Below, in pieces: positions 1-12,827 of a stretch of 64,000 bases of DNA. The DNA is from Gonapodya sp. JEL0774 (lineage: Eukaryota > Monoblepharomycota > Monoblepharidomycetes > Monoblepharidales > Gonapodyaceae): assembly GCA_027604505.1 (NCBI GenBank), contig JADIIX010000073.1:46564-110563 (forward strand), written 5' to 3'. Every line of letters starts with the position of its first letter. Positions within the stretch are counted from its first letter, which is position 1. A model generated the notes under the pieces. That model was not told the DNA's origin. It did not search any database and saw nothing but the letters and a program-made list of their open reading frames with translations. The translations under genes and the position numbers were made by a program.

Positions 1-2462
1 CCTCTTCCCTCCCTACAACCTGCACTACTTGCATAGATGACCTCCCTCACACCACTCTCAACGAGCATCAATGCCGCAGCCGCGAAGCGATCTACTGCAA
101 GGCCTGGGAAAGGAGTCTCTGGTTCGGAGTGGGAATCGACGTCACCGAGGCACGCAATGCGTTGGATCGACGTCCGTTCGAGTTAGTTGAGGAGGGATGC
201 GAGGATTGTGGTGCGGACGGCAGTGGGTGTGGGTGTTGGTCGAGGCTTCGGTGTGGTGCCACTGTGAGATCGTCCATTGTGGTGGTCCCCTATTCCGTAT
301 CACTGTCCGACCCGTCCGACACGTTGGCCATCTGCGTCAACACCCACCTGTTTCAAACTACTGAGCTGCTGCGGTGTCGGTCCTCCACCGTCGACGACGA
401 CACGATCGATACCAGCCACCCCATCACACTCCCCGTCGCCGCAGCCTCACAATGGCGACCACGTTGGCCGCCACGGGGAACCCCAGGCCCATGATGGTCT
501 CTGTGCGACATTTCTGACGACGATCCGGAGGACAAAGCCGAGGACGCTGAGGCCATGGTGGCGAGCGAGGTGAGCGAGTGGGACAGCAGAGGGAGGCGGA
601 GCGGGAGCGGATCAAGGTAGTGGCTTGGTTCGGGCACGCCGGGTCTGTATCATTTGAGAATGAGGAATTGGTTGGGTGAGTTGTACTCACGCACCGCCAA
701 CCTGACGCAATCCTCCAACTTACGCGTGGTCGTCCAACTACACGCCTTGTCCCCCCAACGTGCGCCTCCTTCCTTCCTCCCCCCGTTTGCGGGGGATGTG
801 GGGGGTCGGGTTGGTGATGGTGGTGGGTGTGGACGGGACGGTGAAGAAGGTGGTGATGGTGATTAGGGAGGAGACGACGGTGGCGATGATGGATGTCGAG
901 GCCCACAAGACGCAAGGGTTGGGGGAGGTGGTCGGTGGTCGGTGAGCGGGGCTACACAAGGTACTGAAGCGGTGATGCGCCGCTGACATGTTGGACACCA
1001 GGAAATCGGACAATCCAGATCCCGGGACACGTTGAGCTGGTACCTGTCCCTGACCACCACTACCTCCGCCCTGCTAAAAGATGCACGGGACAGGCATCTG
1101 CGGAGCAATAAGGGAGCGTTCGCACGATAAGCACTTGGCATGTCCGCATGCAAGCAAAATGCAAATGCTTACCAGACAATCCTAAACCGCGGGGAGTGAA
1201 GCGGCAACCGCCTCTACAGTCCTTTGCACACGCTTTACTGCCAATGCGTCCGGACTGCAATAAACTTTGGACGACCTGAAAGATTCACAGGCGCTATGAC
1301 AAGTCCAGGACGGTACTCATACCCGTCAGCAGAAGGTGGAGGAATTTTCCGAGTGATTCCCGTGGAAGGAAAGGGTGAAGGGGAAAAAAAATGTGAAAAG
1401 GGATTGCCGCTGCAACAGCAGATGAGACACGCGACAGTGAGCGAGCTGATGACCAGTCCAGATGTGCTGATAGCAATCCACTAACTTACCTGAATAGGAT
1501 TGATGGATGGTTTGAGAACCATAATATGATCTAGTTATGACTCCCCAGTAGCCGGCCCGTGCAACACTCCTAGTATCATTTTAAGGCTGAGTTTTGATGA
1601 TAATTCAGGCCTCTAAACGACAATTTACGTGGCCGGTTAAAGTTTTCGGGGAAGCTGAGTTGTACCAGCCTGTTCGGGTCCAGGTGGAGTAATGCCTGGT
1701 TGCAGGCTGGTAACCCGGCCTAAATGGATGGATGGGTGCGGTCATTCAGTCCGAACTCGGTTGTCGTGAACTGTACTTGTGTGGCTGAACATTTTGGTTT
1801 GTACTGTAGGGTCCCCCGACGGTATAGGAGGCTGTACAAACACTCGAAGCTGCGATACCATCCACCAAAAGTATGCGAACGGTTTTTCAATGAGCGCTCA
1901 AGACTTCAAAAAATGGTACGGGGCGGGCCGCATGTACCGTCCCTGCCCCACCTCACCACACCAAAACCCGGGAACGACGCCATATTGAACTAACCACTCA
2001 TTTTGACAGCCAAGATGAATGAATGCGTATTGGTTCACCAATGTACCGCTTTGAACAGGCCCCCAGTGTCAACAGCCAATACTTCATGTGGTGTGCACAC
2101 ACCATTTGAAAATATACATCTCTGTATATCTAAATTTACAATAAAGCTTGTCATCGGTTTGAGAATGGGTTAGGGGGGGGGGGGGTGTGGTGTGTGCTCC
2201 GTCCCCACGCACTCCGCACCCCACTCAACGGCCCACACCTTGGCAATATCTGCATATGCAAGTAACAAACTCTGTAGACATCAAAAAGGAGGTAATGTAC
2301 ATCCCCAAATCTCAACAGCCATTACAATAATGAAACACATTATAGCCCACAATTCTGCTGAAACATTTAACCTCTTCCAGGCACTCCAGAACCCTTTACT
2401 CATCCTTCTCCGTGTTGTCCACTGCCCAGCTCGGCTACCTGTTCACAACTGACTCAAGTGTA
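1..2462. other. No identifiable gene; G-rich, low-complexity stretches
   Basis: I see no gene I can support here. Minus-strand frames around 480-1000 give short hydrophobic stretches that could be fragments of a membrane protein, but splice sites and frames do not connect into a convincing product. A run of 13 G sits at 2173-2185, preceded by GGGTTA. The last part is downstream of the minus-strand gene that ends at 2463. Confidence 0.5.
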
Positions 2463-5400
2463 CTACCCTGCATTGACATCCTCATTTCGTGGCTGCAGTG
2501 GATGTCTTTTATTCTGCTTCTTGTGCATCTTGTCGAGGTTGTTCACATACACCGCAAACAGCTCGGCACGGATGTCTGCGGGCAAATTCCAGACATTGCG
2601 CTCGACCTGTTTCACCTCTTGCTTTGGTTGCTGCTTTGAATCTCTATGAGAACTGTCACTTTTTCTGCCGCACTGGAACAATCGGTTCGGTGGACCAGGC
2701 ACTCTCCCTCGCCACACTTGACGATGGCATTCAGTGCACTCCAGACGTACCCATTCCATTTTTGGGTTCCCAATCACTTCGCTTACCGATAAGATCTGCC
2801 TATCTTTCCGTAGTTCCACGCAGGAATTCAGGAAGCTTGGTTGTGAACCCCCGAGCACATCCTCCTCGGTAGGTGTGGCCTCTGCGAGAACGATACTCGG
2901 TGGCCCACTTGACCGATACAGTTTCAGGAGACGATCTATGACTTGCTCTTGATCAAACTCCTTCCAGGCTTGACTCGCGTCACTGTCCGGCTCAAGGTTT
3001 GTGATTACGGTCGCAAAGTGGAACTTGTCCACCAACGCTTGCACTTCACTTGGCAGACTTTTGTAGTCCTCGCTGTGAGCCGGAAATACTTCTTGTGCCG
3101 TCCGCACACCAAATGTTCTGAACCGAATGTCCTTCTGGATCTCGTCCATCATCTCAAAGAAGTCAGGCACATCATGAGCGTAGCGTACATAGTTATAGCT
3201 CAAGTCATCGCAAGCTCGCTTTGTTCTGGCGGCACAGCTGTGCGTGATCGGTGCTTTACCACTGGGCTGTGGTGTTTGAACGTAGGACCTCGTGACGCAA
3301 TCGGCAACGTTGCAGATGTACAACCGATAAACCTTGTCGAGCGTTGGTCGAACTACATACCCCGGTTTTACTATGGCCGCCAGGGCGTTCAGGAGGAATG
3401 TGGAGTACCTCAGAGAGTCGGGAGTCGATGAGGCACCCGCGGTCGCAGTCCGTTTTCGCCGAATCTCTTCCCAGTACTCTTCCTGGGTCTGCCCTGTTCT
3501 AGCAGTGTTTCCCGTGCCAGTTGCACAACGCCGATAAGCTTTCCCTTCTTCGAGTCCCCTCGCCCATTCTACCCACTGTGCGCTCCCCGGCAGCATGTTC
3601 CTCGGACACGGGAAACTGCTTGGAACAATTGGTTGATCATTTGATCGTGGGTAACTCTTCAGCACAGCGAGAAACTGTTGCATTTGGGTTTCCTGCGTCT
3701 CTGACCTGGGAGCACCTTCAGTGAGAGTGGGAAGATTTCTGGATGTGACCTCGGAGCTTGCTGTCAACGGTTTCGACGGCTTTGGAGCTAGTGGAACGGA
3801 TTTTCTCTTTGCTACAGATGGAATAAATGTGCCAAGATTTGAAGTAGTTTATGGGAATATTATATGGAGTGACGTGAGATGTTTTCGTGTGCCGAACATT
3901 GACCAACTCCGCAACGAGAATAATATGACGAACCCACCCAAATGTGCTCCAGACAGCCGCAACGACTTCACCAGACACGCGTGATCACGCAAAACTCGGC
4001 GATGCACCTCTAGTTTCCCTTGTATGTCGATCACCGCATCGAGCTTCTCGAAGTCTCGTATCAGCAGATCGAGAAATTCGGTCACTTGGTCCTCGGATCC
4101 ATCGTCCAGAACCGAGGAGTGGAAACGCTTGTCAATCAGAAATTCAGGTCAGACTCAGTTACTATGCGACATTTAGTGGTTGGGCGATGGGCTACTCACA
4201 GTGTCCTCAGAATCAAAATCGTCTGACCTCATTTCACGAGCCAATCGCCATCGGACGTACACACTCAGCAACGCTGAGTTAAGGATGCACAATGCATACA
4301 CCTGATAGTATGTCCAAGCGAAAATAGGATCGTGCTTGAAGAATCCTGGATGGATGTTCGGTGAGATGATACACCAGTCACGAGGACCGGATCCTGTTTT
4401 CGCGACGTAAGTCTTCCCAGCCAGTTCGAACATGCATTGCTTGTATTTGAGGCTACCAATTTTTTGGGGTGGGATGTTGCGGTTCCCATCCTCTCCTCGC
4501 CGACGCTTTGCCGGTTCGTACCCGAACCGTTCCTCTATCGCCCTTTCGTCCAACATCGGATCCCCAAGCAATCCATGGAGGAAAATCGTCGTCACAGCCT
4601 CGCTGTTGGCCGTTATGTGGATGGGGCGGATTGTGGAGAGCTGTTCCCGGAGAAACCACAAAGGTACGTAGTAGCATCCGCGATCCTTGGTGGGGAGAAC
4701 GTCCACAAATGGACCTAGGGCAACATTAACTGTGTAAGCAGGTCGCGCGTTCTCCACCATTGTGGTGAGCACCGGTGTGTGCACTCTGAGAGCGAGGTCT
4801 CGAGTGACCAGAGGACCGGGACCAGAATGTGGGTGGAAGAAGGGTACCTGGCCATCAAAGCTACGGAGTGTAATGTCCTTGAAGATATGGATTGTCGGCA
4901 CCCGACCTTTCACCGTGGAGATCGGATCACTGATTTGGGTGAGTGTGAAATTCACGTGGTTTCGGGGATCCTCGCCAAGGTTAAAGATGGCCGAAAATCC
5001 ATTTTCGTCGTCGTAGTACACTCTTTGGAGTCGCTCTTTCATCGACTCGTCAGCAGCGCGATGCGCTGGTGTCCCATGGAGCAGAGTCCCAAACGCAACG
5101 ATGAATCGATGGAGATAGAGAAAGGTACGAGAACATCAATCAGCGGTCCATCTGCTCAAAAAATATATGAAATGTCAAATGCCAAACTGACCTGGTTTCA
5201 CCCTCTCTTGCTCCACTTCCTGAATGTATTGCGACATAACCTTGCCAACCGAGGCTATGGCATCCTCGACATCCAGCCCAAGAGTCAGCTGCCTGATGTA
5301 CCCGCCGATCCCGGAGTTGAGCGCAGTTGGGCCCAACAGTATTATGAGTAGGTCTTCGATCTCGCTGACAAAATCCAGAACCAGCTCCGGGTAAAGGCCG

Positions 5401-6608
5401 CCCCAACTTGGAACCTCGACTCGGATCACGGTGACGGCGTTGAGATAGTCCATGATTTCAGCAAATCCAGAGGCATCGAGTTCATCCATGTCTGGTGAGT
5501 CGTAATTGTTGTCTGTGGTGGATTCTTCTGGGTCAACAGTTGACGTTTCGTCCACGTCCATCCTTTCGAGACCAGCTCGTACCAGACCAACTTGCTTGAT
5601 GAAGTTGACAGCTCGAACCTGTGTGGTTTTCGAATTCATATCCGCCGTCATCCTCTCCATACCATCACACTTTCGAGACACACCGCCATAGAAGAGTGTG
5701 TGCGTGTTGTTGCTTCCTCTCGTATTGTTATTGACTTTGCTTATTTCGCGCTGTAGGTCCATCTCGTGCTTACGCACCAACATTGCCGCGTACGGGGAAT
5801 CCCCGGGGAACTTCTGGCGGTATTTTTCTACGACTTGGTCGAACTCGGGGTTGGATAGAGTGAGTTCTCGGATGTAGTAGTGGAATCTTCAGGAGGCAAA
5901 ATATCCGCACGGCAAATGTAAGTGTCTCTTGTCTTTTCCGTAGAAAATACAGTATTTGCTTCTAGTGCCGAGAACTCACTCTTCCATTCCCGGAACATCT
6001 ACTCCGTCCATATTTCGCTGATCGACAGCAGAGACATTGTACCAATCGGTGAGTCTGTCTGGCAGCGGCACTGGGCACGGATTTGTGAGTAAGTTGGTGT
6101 GGAGATTGCCGGTGAATGACGGGCGGAGGTTCATATGCTTGAAGTTGCGTCGCACGTGCGGTTTTAGCCTCATCACCACACAGGGCAGTTCGCGAGCGGT
6201 TGCTACCCCTGAGTTTGCCGCCACCACCGAGTTGAGCCAAGTCGTGCTGCACAATCCGAGAACATCATGGATCAGCGATGGAGATATAGGTTCGGATTTC
6301 CCTTCGCGGAGGTGGTGAGTGCGATTTTCTACAACTTGGCAAAGCATGTTTATTGTGTTGTCATCACTCTGATTGTTTAGGAAACCCAGCGAATCAAGCA
6401 TCGCCTGATCACATTCAACTTTCCCGAGTGCGGCCTCCTCGAACCGTGCCATCCGCTTAAGATGTGCTTCGACAAGCTCTTCAACGCGCTTTGCGTGCTG
6501 TTCCGCTTTCTTGGCGCGATTTGATTCGAACTTGGTGGTTTGCGTATCAATGTGCGTCGCAATGGCACTGCATATCCACGAATGACAGGTACTGGAGCTT
6601 GGATCCAT
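2463..6608 (-). CDS. Large unidentified multi-exon protein (about 1,250 residues)
   Basis: I do not recognise this protein. Five long open segments on the minus strand join in frame. The first runs 6608-5980 and its terminal GA joins the next exon after an acceptor ending GAAG near 5880. The following exons run to about 5190, then about 5128-4190, about 4135-3930, and a last one from about 3830 to the stop at 2463. The N-terminal 100 residues are charged and helical, probably coiled coil (KKAEQHAKRVEELVEAHLKR). The middle has an acidic stretch and a hydrophobic segment. The last exon has paired cysteines (LECTECHRQVWRG) that could bind zinc. No catalytic motif is visible. An in-frame extension upstream of 6608 exists to about 6779, so the start is uncertain. 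Two adjacent genes rather than one is possible, mainly at the break near 3.9 kb. Confidence 0.6.
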
Positions 6609-8179
6609 GGCGGGATTTGCGAGATGAGAAGGTGAGTGAAGTTTGATTTTGGTCTTGCTGGTGAGGAGCGGGGTGGGAGTACCGTTGGAATGCGAGGGGA
6701 ACTTGGGGGTCACAAACGAGGTGAGTTCTATACCAAGCGCGAAGATACAGCGGCTCAAGGCCAAGTTTTGTCTGCTCACATGCTGGTTAGAGTTTTGAGA
6801 GTGCGAAGAGTAGGTGGGCTGGTTTGTAAGTGGAGAAAGATGGGTGGAATGCTCAGTACTAGTCCATGCAATGCCTTAGAAGTGACCGTAATAGAAATGT
6901 AACGATTGCAATTTCATTTCCAGTTTTACCGTCGGAAACCAACGGCCAAACCGCCGTCCGTTCCAGAATTTCCGGTTTGGGAATGTGGCTCACCGCGTTC
7001 GCACGGGGATTCCTCGACGATTCAAAGGTTTACGGGCACCGCGAGACGCTCAAATACACGCCGTGATGGATGAAAGTCGACTGCGCTGGTCGTCCCTGGT
7101 CCTTGTGGCTTCACAACAAAAAAATTGGACAAGAGGGGGAGGTGGAACAGTCTCGGACAGTCGTGGTCGCAGACGCTTGTATCGGAGGATTCCACCGCAG
7201 AAAGATCAAGCGGAAAGATGTGGTTTCGATTTCGCTTGGGAAAGTAGTCCCTCTTGGTGAAGGACTTTTTGGGTTGTGATGAGGTTCGACAGAATCCGTG
7301 CACAGTGGGTGGGTGGTGGGCAAGGCAAGGAATTTTTTGTGAGCTTCGCTTCCCACCCCACATGTAGACAGTAATAGCCGCACAAGTTTTGAATTGTGTT
7401 ATTGAAACCGTATTCCAACTTTATTTCAAGCACAAAAGCGTCATCCCGAGAGACCTCACGTTGGCGCTGGCCAATCGATATTTGCACATGGCCCACGTTA
7501 CGGTCGCAACATTACTTCAACACGTCGCCAATGCATCAACCGCTTCAATTGGACCTGGCCACTGTCTGCCTTTGTCAAACATCTTGATGTTGCCAGAGTC
7601 AATCAGGGGGAATCCACGAAAGTCAGAGCTCCTGGTCTGATGATGACGTATGTTGAAGCATGGTTCATTTTCTCGCGTGATACACAAGCTCTCCGCTTTC
7701 AGTGGCTTTCTCAAGTAACAGACTTCCAAATACCATCGAACTCGCTGAGACAAATGTGGAAAATACCAAAGTTTTCCTTCAAGGAGAGAGGTGAAGGGGT
7801 GTCGTCATCCCAAACCAGCGGAAGTGCTCTGGACTCTCGTAATTGCCTCCTCTTGACATTCATTCTAGTTTGCATCTCAACACATTGAAATTGAAAGTCC
7901 CCTGTTCTCCCTGCCGTGATGTCTCCACAAAGTTTCGGATTGCAATTCAACATTGAAGGGGTACCTGCTTCCCTATCAATCACGTCCGTTGCACCACTTT
8001 AAAAGGCTTGTTCAGTTTGTTCGTGCGGAAGACAATTTACAAGAAAAGCCTGGCAACGGATTGAGAACGCCAGGTGTGTGCAGTGTGTGCACCCCTTCCC
8101 CGCCCCACACACCACTCCCCACGCCCCACCCGGGAAAACACATCTTCATATCTAAATAACAAGTTCTCTGCATATCCAA
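6609..8179. other. Intergenic, no supported gene
   Basis: Only short unconnected open frames on both strands and no recognisable protein. Part of it is the promoter region of the minus-strand gene starting at 6608. A C-rich tract (8090-8140) precedes the tRNA gene. Confidence 0.45.
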
Positions 8180-8251
8180 GGGGGTGTAACTCAGCGGTAG
8201 AGTGCTCGCTTTGCATGCGAGAGGCCGGGGGTTCAAACCCCTCCACCTCCA
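8180..8251 (+). tRNA. tRNA-Ala (anticodon TGC)
   Basis: A 72-nt cloverleaf without intron. The acceptor stem GGGGGTG pairs with CACCTCC (one G-T pair), with discriminator A at 8251. The D arm is ACTC/GAGT and the anticodon stem CTCGC/GCGAG encloses loop TTTGCAT, so the anticodon is TGC (alanine, GCN codons). The T arm GGGGG/CCCTC encloses loop TTCAAAC, which also supplies the internal B box for RNA polymerase III. CCA is not encoded, as expected for a eukaryotic nuclear tRNA. It stands alone in a gene-poor stretch. Confidence 0.95.
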
Positions 8252-8257
8252 GTGAAA

Positions 8258-8268
8258 TTTTTGTTTTT
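8258..8268 (+). terminator. RNA polymerase III terminator of tRNA-Ala
   Basis: Two runs of five T separated by one G begin six bases after the end of the tRNA. This is the expected Pol III stop signal. Confidence 0.8.
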
Positions 8269-9049
8269 GGCTTCCCCCGTTTCACCCAATCATGTGGCGC
8301 CTGAGCGTTCTGTGGGCAATCCGGCTCATTTTCCTAGCGTAGTGCTTTTTTACTGATAGCCTCTTGTGGTATTGACACCTTGCACATGACCACAACCTCC
8401 ACATGCATAATGGCACATCTAGCCACACACAATAAGATCACACTTCACTTCATCTCACACTCCAGGCCTATCACTAGGCCAGCATCCCGTCATAGAGGGC
8501 TGAGACCGATACGTAGTGACATCCCCACTACAAGCCCAAAGTGAGCAAAGGGAACGAGTTCTTGGAAAAGGTATCAATGGTGGTGAAGCTGTTGTGTCAC
8601 CGTGACGGTTCCGTGAGTCCAGCTTGTATTCCCTATGCTTTTGGTAGATTCGTTTTAGATATCTAGTACGTGTATCCATATACTAGACTGTGGTCGACCC
8701 CCCGTGAGCGTAGTGTGGTTTGTGATTGTGTGTGGGTGGGGACCTGCTTCTGCCGCACAACTAATCGTGGCACTCTGTTGTAAAAATGGTACAATGACAC
8801 ACAAAAGAGGGCCAATCGGTGCTATGGTGGAGCTGAAGATTCTGGTCTGTCGCAACAGGAGGAATGGAAGGCGGTTTTGTCAGCTGTTGACAGGACACAA
8901 CCCACTGCCCGGCAAGTCAACGTGCCAGCCGACGTCACCGGTCAACAGAGCTTTGGAGGACTCTGATGGGATGCCATTAGAAAGCTCTTCTTGCGGGAGT
9001 GTCTTTTGCCAGTGCTCCCGGATAATGGTTTGGACATGAATAGAGCGCA

Positions 9050-9173
9050 GTGGGGAGCCGCAGGGAGTGCAAAGGCCGGGGAGCCGCAGGCACAAACAGA
9101 GAGTGCAATGGCCGGGGAGCCGCAGGCACAAACAGAGAGTGCAATGGCCGGGGAGCCGCACAAACAGGGAGTG
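9050..9173. repeat. 36-bp tandem repeat (about 2.7 copies plus partial copies)
   Basis: Two identical 36-bp units (9075-9110 and 9111-9146), each starting GCCGGGGAGCCGCAGGCACA, are followed by a shortened third copy. A degenerate partial copy (GTGGGGAGCCGCAGGGAGTG) lies upstream. The unit is a multiple of three and stays open on both strands, but no gene around it is supported. A minisatellite is the simplest reading. Confidence 0.9.
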
Positions 9174-10903
9174 CGCACACGTTTACATGCTTAGCTTTTA
9201 GAGTTGGCATGTAGTTTTCTATATCCACTTTCAATACATGAGTCAACTCCTTCGTTCAGCACAGAATCCGCACGTTGCGGTCTGACTTGGTGCACCTGCC
9301 AGCGCGGGGCCTGCGGAATTTTCGATCCACGCACCATTAGCAAGGGCTCATGAATAGACAGTTGTAGAGGAAAGCATTTAGGTATCCCCGTTATGATGCA
9401 AGCCCGTGGCCTGGGGGCACTTTCGATCCACCAACCACCAGCACTCACAGTTGAGAGCGCACAGCGCGTAGTTTTGGCTTAGACATAAATTTGAATGTAT
9501 TTGGTTTGCATTACAGTGTAGCACGCTTCCTTTGTGCTTATCTACGGGTTCGGGGGTGTGGAAACCTATATAACACCCGCTTCGCTAATGAGAACAGCAC
9601 AACCCCGAGGTCTGACGGCTCATGCCGCACCTCTCATAGTGGGCGGTTCTCGTGAGCGGAAACAAGAACGCAGGCGGGAAGCGCCCACCCGGAAAGTCCC
9701 CACGATCATTTTGATCAGCGCATTCACTCACCTTCCTTCACTGAGGCCCGTTGACTCCACAGTATCCATCGGACACACAGAGCACGTTTTCATTGTATTT
9801 AACGTTTTTGATTGGAGTCGGAGGTCGGAGAAGCTCGTGGTGGGCGGGAAAGTTGGTGCTAGAAGGGAGAAGGTCGGCAACCGCGAGACCGAGAGCGAAT
9901 GATGATTCACTCATAACCGCTGTCACGGCTCAATAAACGCGCTGGAGAGAGCTGCACTCGCAGTTTCTGAGGGGACGGAGTCAAACTGCGTCCAGCATAT
10001 GTGATTCAGCAACAGAGCAGCCGAACGCACTCACCTTGACCCAGAGCTGACTGGTCCAGTTTTCCACCATTTTCCCACCGTTCACGTTTCTTAATGGAGA
10101 TGGAAGCCCGCGATAGGGGTGGAAGTCCGCGATAGGTGCCCCGTTCGCTTAGTCCGGTGACGGGCCGGGGTCTGACATCCAACGACACCAATCGACCAGT
10201 TCCCGTGCATCAAACATCCAGCTCATCATTTTCATGGATTTCGCGGATTGATTTCGCGGTGGTTTAGCGATGCGAAGAGGGCAGGGGGGTGCTCAAATGC
10301 GGATCTTCGCCTTCTCCATCGCGGGTGCTCCACCCGCAGACACACCCGCGCAGTAAAATCGAATGCTCATCATCGGAGCTTCGTTCACCATAAGTAGAGT
10401 ACGATTTAATACATGTACTTTTGATTTCCGCCGAACTCTCATTCGCGATGTGGACACCCACAACACGAAGAGCGCGTGGGAAGGGGGTACAAATCGTACA
10501 ACAGCTCGTCGTAACTTTGTGCGGAATCGATTCGCATTTACACATCTGTGCCGTATTGGTGTCCCCCACGTTCCGTTCCCGACTTCTATTCTTTGGTAGC
10601 TTTTGACGTCGTCCAAACCACCTTTCGAGTTGATTCTCGCAAACTGCGGCCGTTTTTCTTCGCTCCTTTTCACCATAGACCGTCTGTAGCATGAAGATTT
10701 CGAATTAATTATTTTTAGCCTCTGCGCGCGTCGAATCAGAGTACGACAAAGAATCGACACAGGCTTGTTCTCCGTTTGTCTTTGCGGCTCCAGCCTGCAG
10801 TGCTGCCGTGCGCCAGCCGGTCTATCCGAGAGCAGAGCTATCAAATTATTAAATTGTCAGTCTCTTAGGGGACCTGCAGCCAGGTTTTCTCCGTCTTGAT
10901 ACC

Positions 10904-11180
10904 TTGGCCTTTCCTCCTGCCACTTCCAACCTTTCGGCCCTGGAACCCCGCCTCAGCGTCAGCCGTCAACCCATCTCACTCCGTTCTTTTCCCACTGATC
11001 TCCCACCCCCCAAGTTCAACGAGCCTCCAGACTCCTCTTCCCAACCTGCAGTCTCTTTGAGCGCCCTCCGCACAGCAGATCTCGCTCGGATTTCCTACAT
11101 CAATGGGATCGGAGGCGATGTGGTGATCTGGCTTGATGTCCCCGCTGCGCTCGATCCTGCCCTCACTGCGTGTCCCCCGA
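10904..11180 (+). CDS. Possible first exon of an unidentified gene
   Basis: A plus-strand open segment of about 90 residues, rich in Pro and Ser and then more globular, runs from ATG 10904 to a good donor (G|GTGAGT) at about 11181. I could not follow it downstream with confidence. Between 11.2 and 12.7 kb both strands contain short protein-like segments in conflicting frames, including a minus-strand stretch at about 11.5-11.6 kb and a hydrophobic plus-strand stretch at about 12.15 kb. Treat this as a possible gene start only. Confidence 0.3.
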
Positions 11181-12827
11181 TTGGTGAGTTCAAACTCCTC
11201 GACGTTCTCATGGTGAATAAAACCGCAGTACTTGTGGAACCTGCCCCACATCCAGGAGCGCGCGCTGGTTGGTCCATCTGCCAATTGATGTCAAGGACTT
11301 CCCTGTCACGTCCGAGCTCGGAGTTTCTTTTTGGCAAGGATTTCGACTTGTAGAATGCTTTTTGTGTGTGTGTATCCATTATCAGGCATGGATCTCTCCA
11401 GAGCTTTTGAATCGGAGCAGGCAACTTGACTCGGTCGACGGTCACTCGCTAGTTGCTCATGGGCCTTCCTCCAGCTGGTCATCATGCTCACCTCATCCGT
11501 CTTCGGCAGATGCAGAACAGTTACACTATGGGGTGGCAGCAGGTTCAAGGTTGCTGCTACGGACGAAATTTTTCCAACAACCCAGAATGTCACCGGCATT
11601 GCACGTGGATGATGGATCTGGTCGTTCTCCCATCTTGTTGCAAATGCTTGCCAGGGGGTATTGTGGCTATCTCCGGATTCGGATCGTGGGGATGCATCGG
11701 GCAAGAAGAGTTCTGGCCCTTACTGCCACAAGTACAACAGCATCAAGCGGTGCACTGCACAGTGGCCTTTGGCTAGTGGCCTCACTTTAGTGGAAGGTCT
11801 GGTTGTTGCCGCGGGATGAAACCTCAGACCAGGCAGGCACGGTGTGGCCCTCCCAAAGAACAAACGAGAACGTCCACAGAGGAATGTAGTGGGTGCAACG
11901 CTGATGAACACTGAGACGGAGTCTAGACAGGACATAAGGACAACAAGGAGACGCCGCAGGATGTTCTCACCTGTGCAAACGGGCACCATCGCTCCTCAGC
12001 ACTGGTCTGCTCTTCTTGTCCCGGGGACGGGATCTCAACAGAGATAATTGACACGCTCCGGCTGTTGTCCAGCACGATGAAGACGGCTGTGTTGGGCATT
12101 GTTGCCTTGAGGGCAAGAGCTGGACGTCTTTGGTGGGTCCGTTGCGCTCTAGCTGGCCTGGTCTTCTTGAGTGTGTTCGCCATTATCACTGAGCTACAAT
12201 TGAAATACATTGGCGCAGTTCTGTTGTCGAGGGCTGGGGGCTTGTCAGACGGGGAGCGGTCAAGGAAAATACTTTTAAGGTTTGCCGATGGCTTTTGAAT
12301 GTTTGTCGTCCCCATAGGACACTTGGATGGAACGGATCCCAGCGGTTGCGTTGGATCATCAGGGAATCAGGCTCAGGAATTGGGATCCTTTGTAGCACAA
12401 CATTCGGCAGTCCAGTACCTGACCTTCCTCTCCAGGTTGCACCCTTGAAACAACGTGTTCCCTGCACGTGAACCGCACTGAGTCAGAGGGAGGTCCTGGG
12501 GATTAGCTGCAACCTGCATGATTTGAGAATACCTTTCATCCGCCTCCTCGCTCACATCAGCATGTGCATAAGACACTTAATGTACGTGGTACATGAAACA
12601 TGTACCATCTTAAAAGTTTACAGTAGGCAGCACATGCTGGACTCAAAGGTTACTACAACGCGTGGCTATGAAATTTTGACATTTTTGTCCAGAAAAATTC
12701 ATTGGTCACAAATGATTCAACCAACTGGGCGATTCTGATTTTCTATATATGGTTGCTACATGTTGAAAACAGCACGAGCATTGCCCGACCAGCAGGGAAT
12801 ATGCGTTGTTCGTTCACATCTGCGCTT
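11181..12827. other. Unresolved region, possible exons on either strand
   Basis: Short open frames occur on both strands, with some plausible GT-AG sites but no recognisable family and no unique gene model. The right end is downstream of the amino-acid transporter that terminates at 12828. Confidence 0.4.

Larger units (their letters stand above)
8252..10903. other. Gene-poor region with a short tandem repeat
   Basis: Apart from the Pol III terminator and the 36-bp repeat near 9.1 kb, I see nothing that can be supported as a gene. Open frames are short, lack family motifs and do not connect through plausible splice sites. Confidence 0.45.

Noticed and set aside
2165-2190. Telomere end (TTAGGG)
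   Set aside because: There is a single TTAGGG followed by a G run, not a telomeric repeat array.
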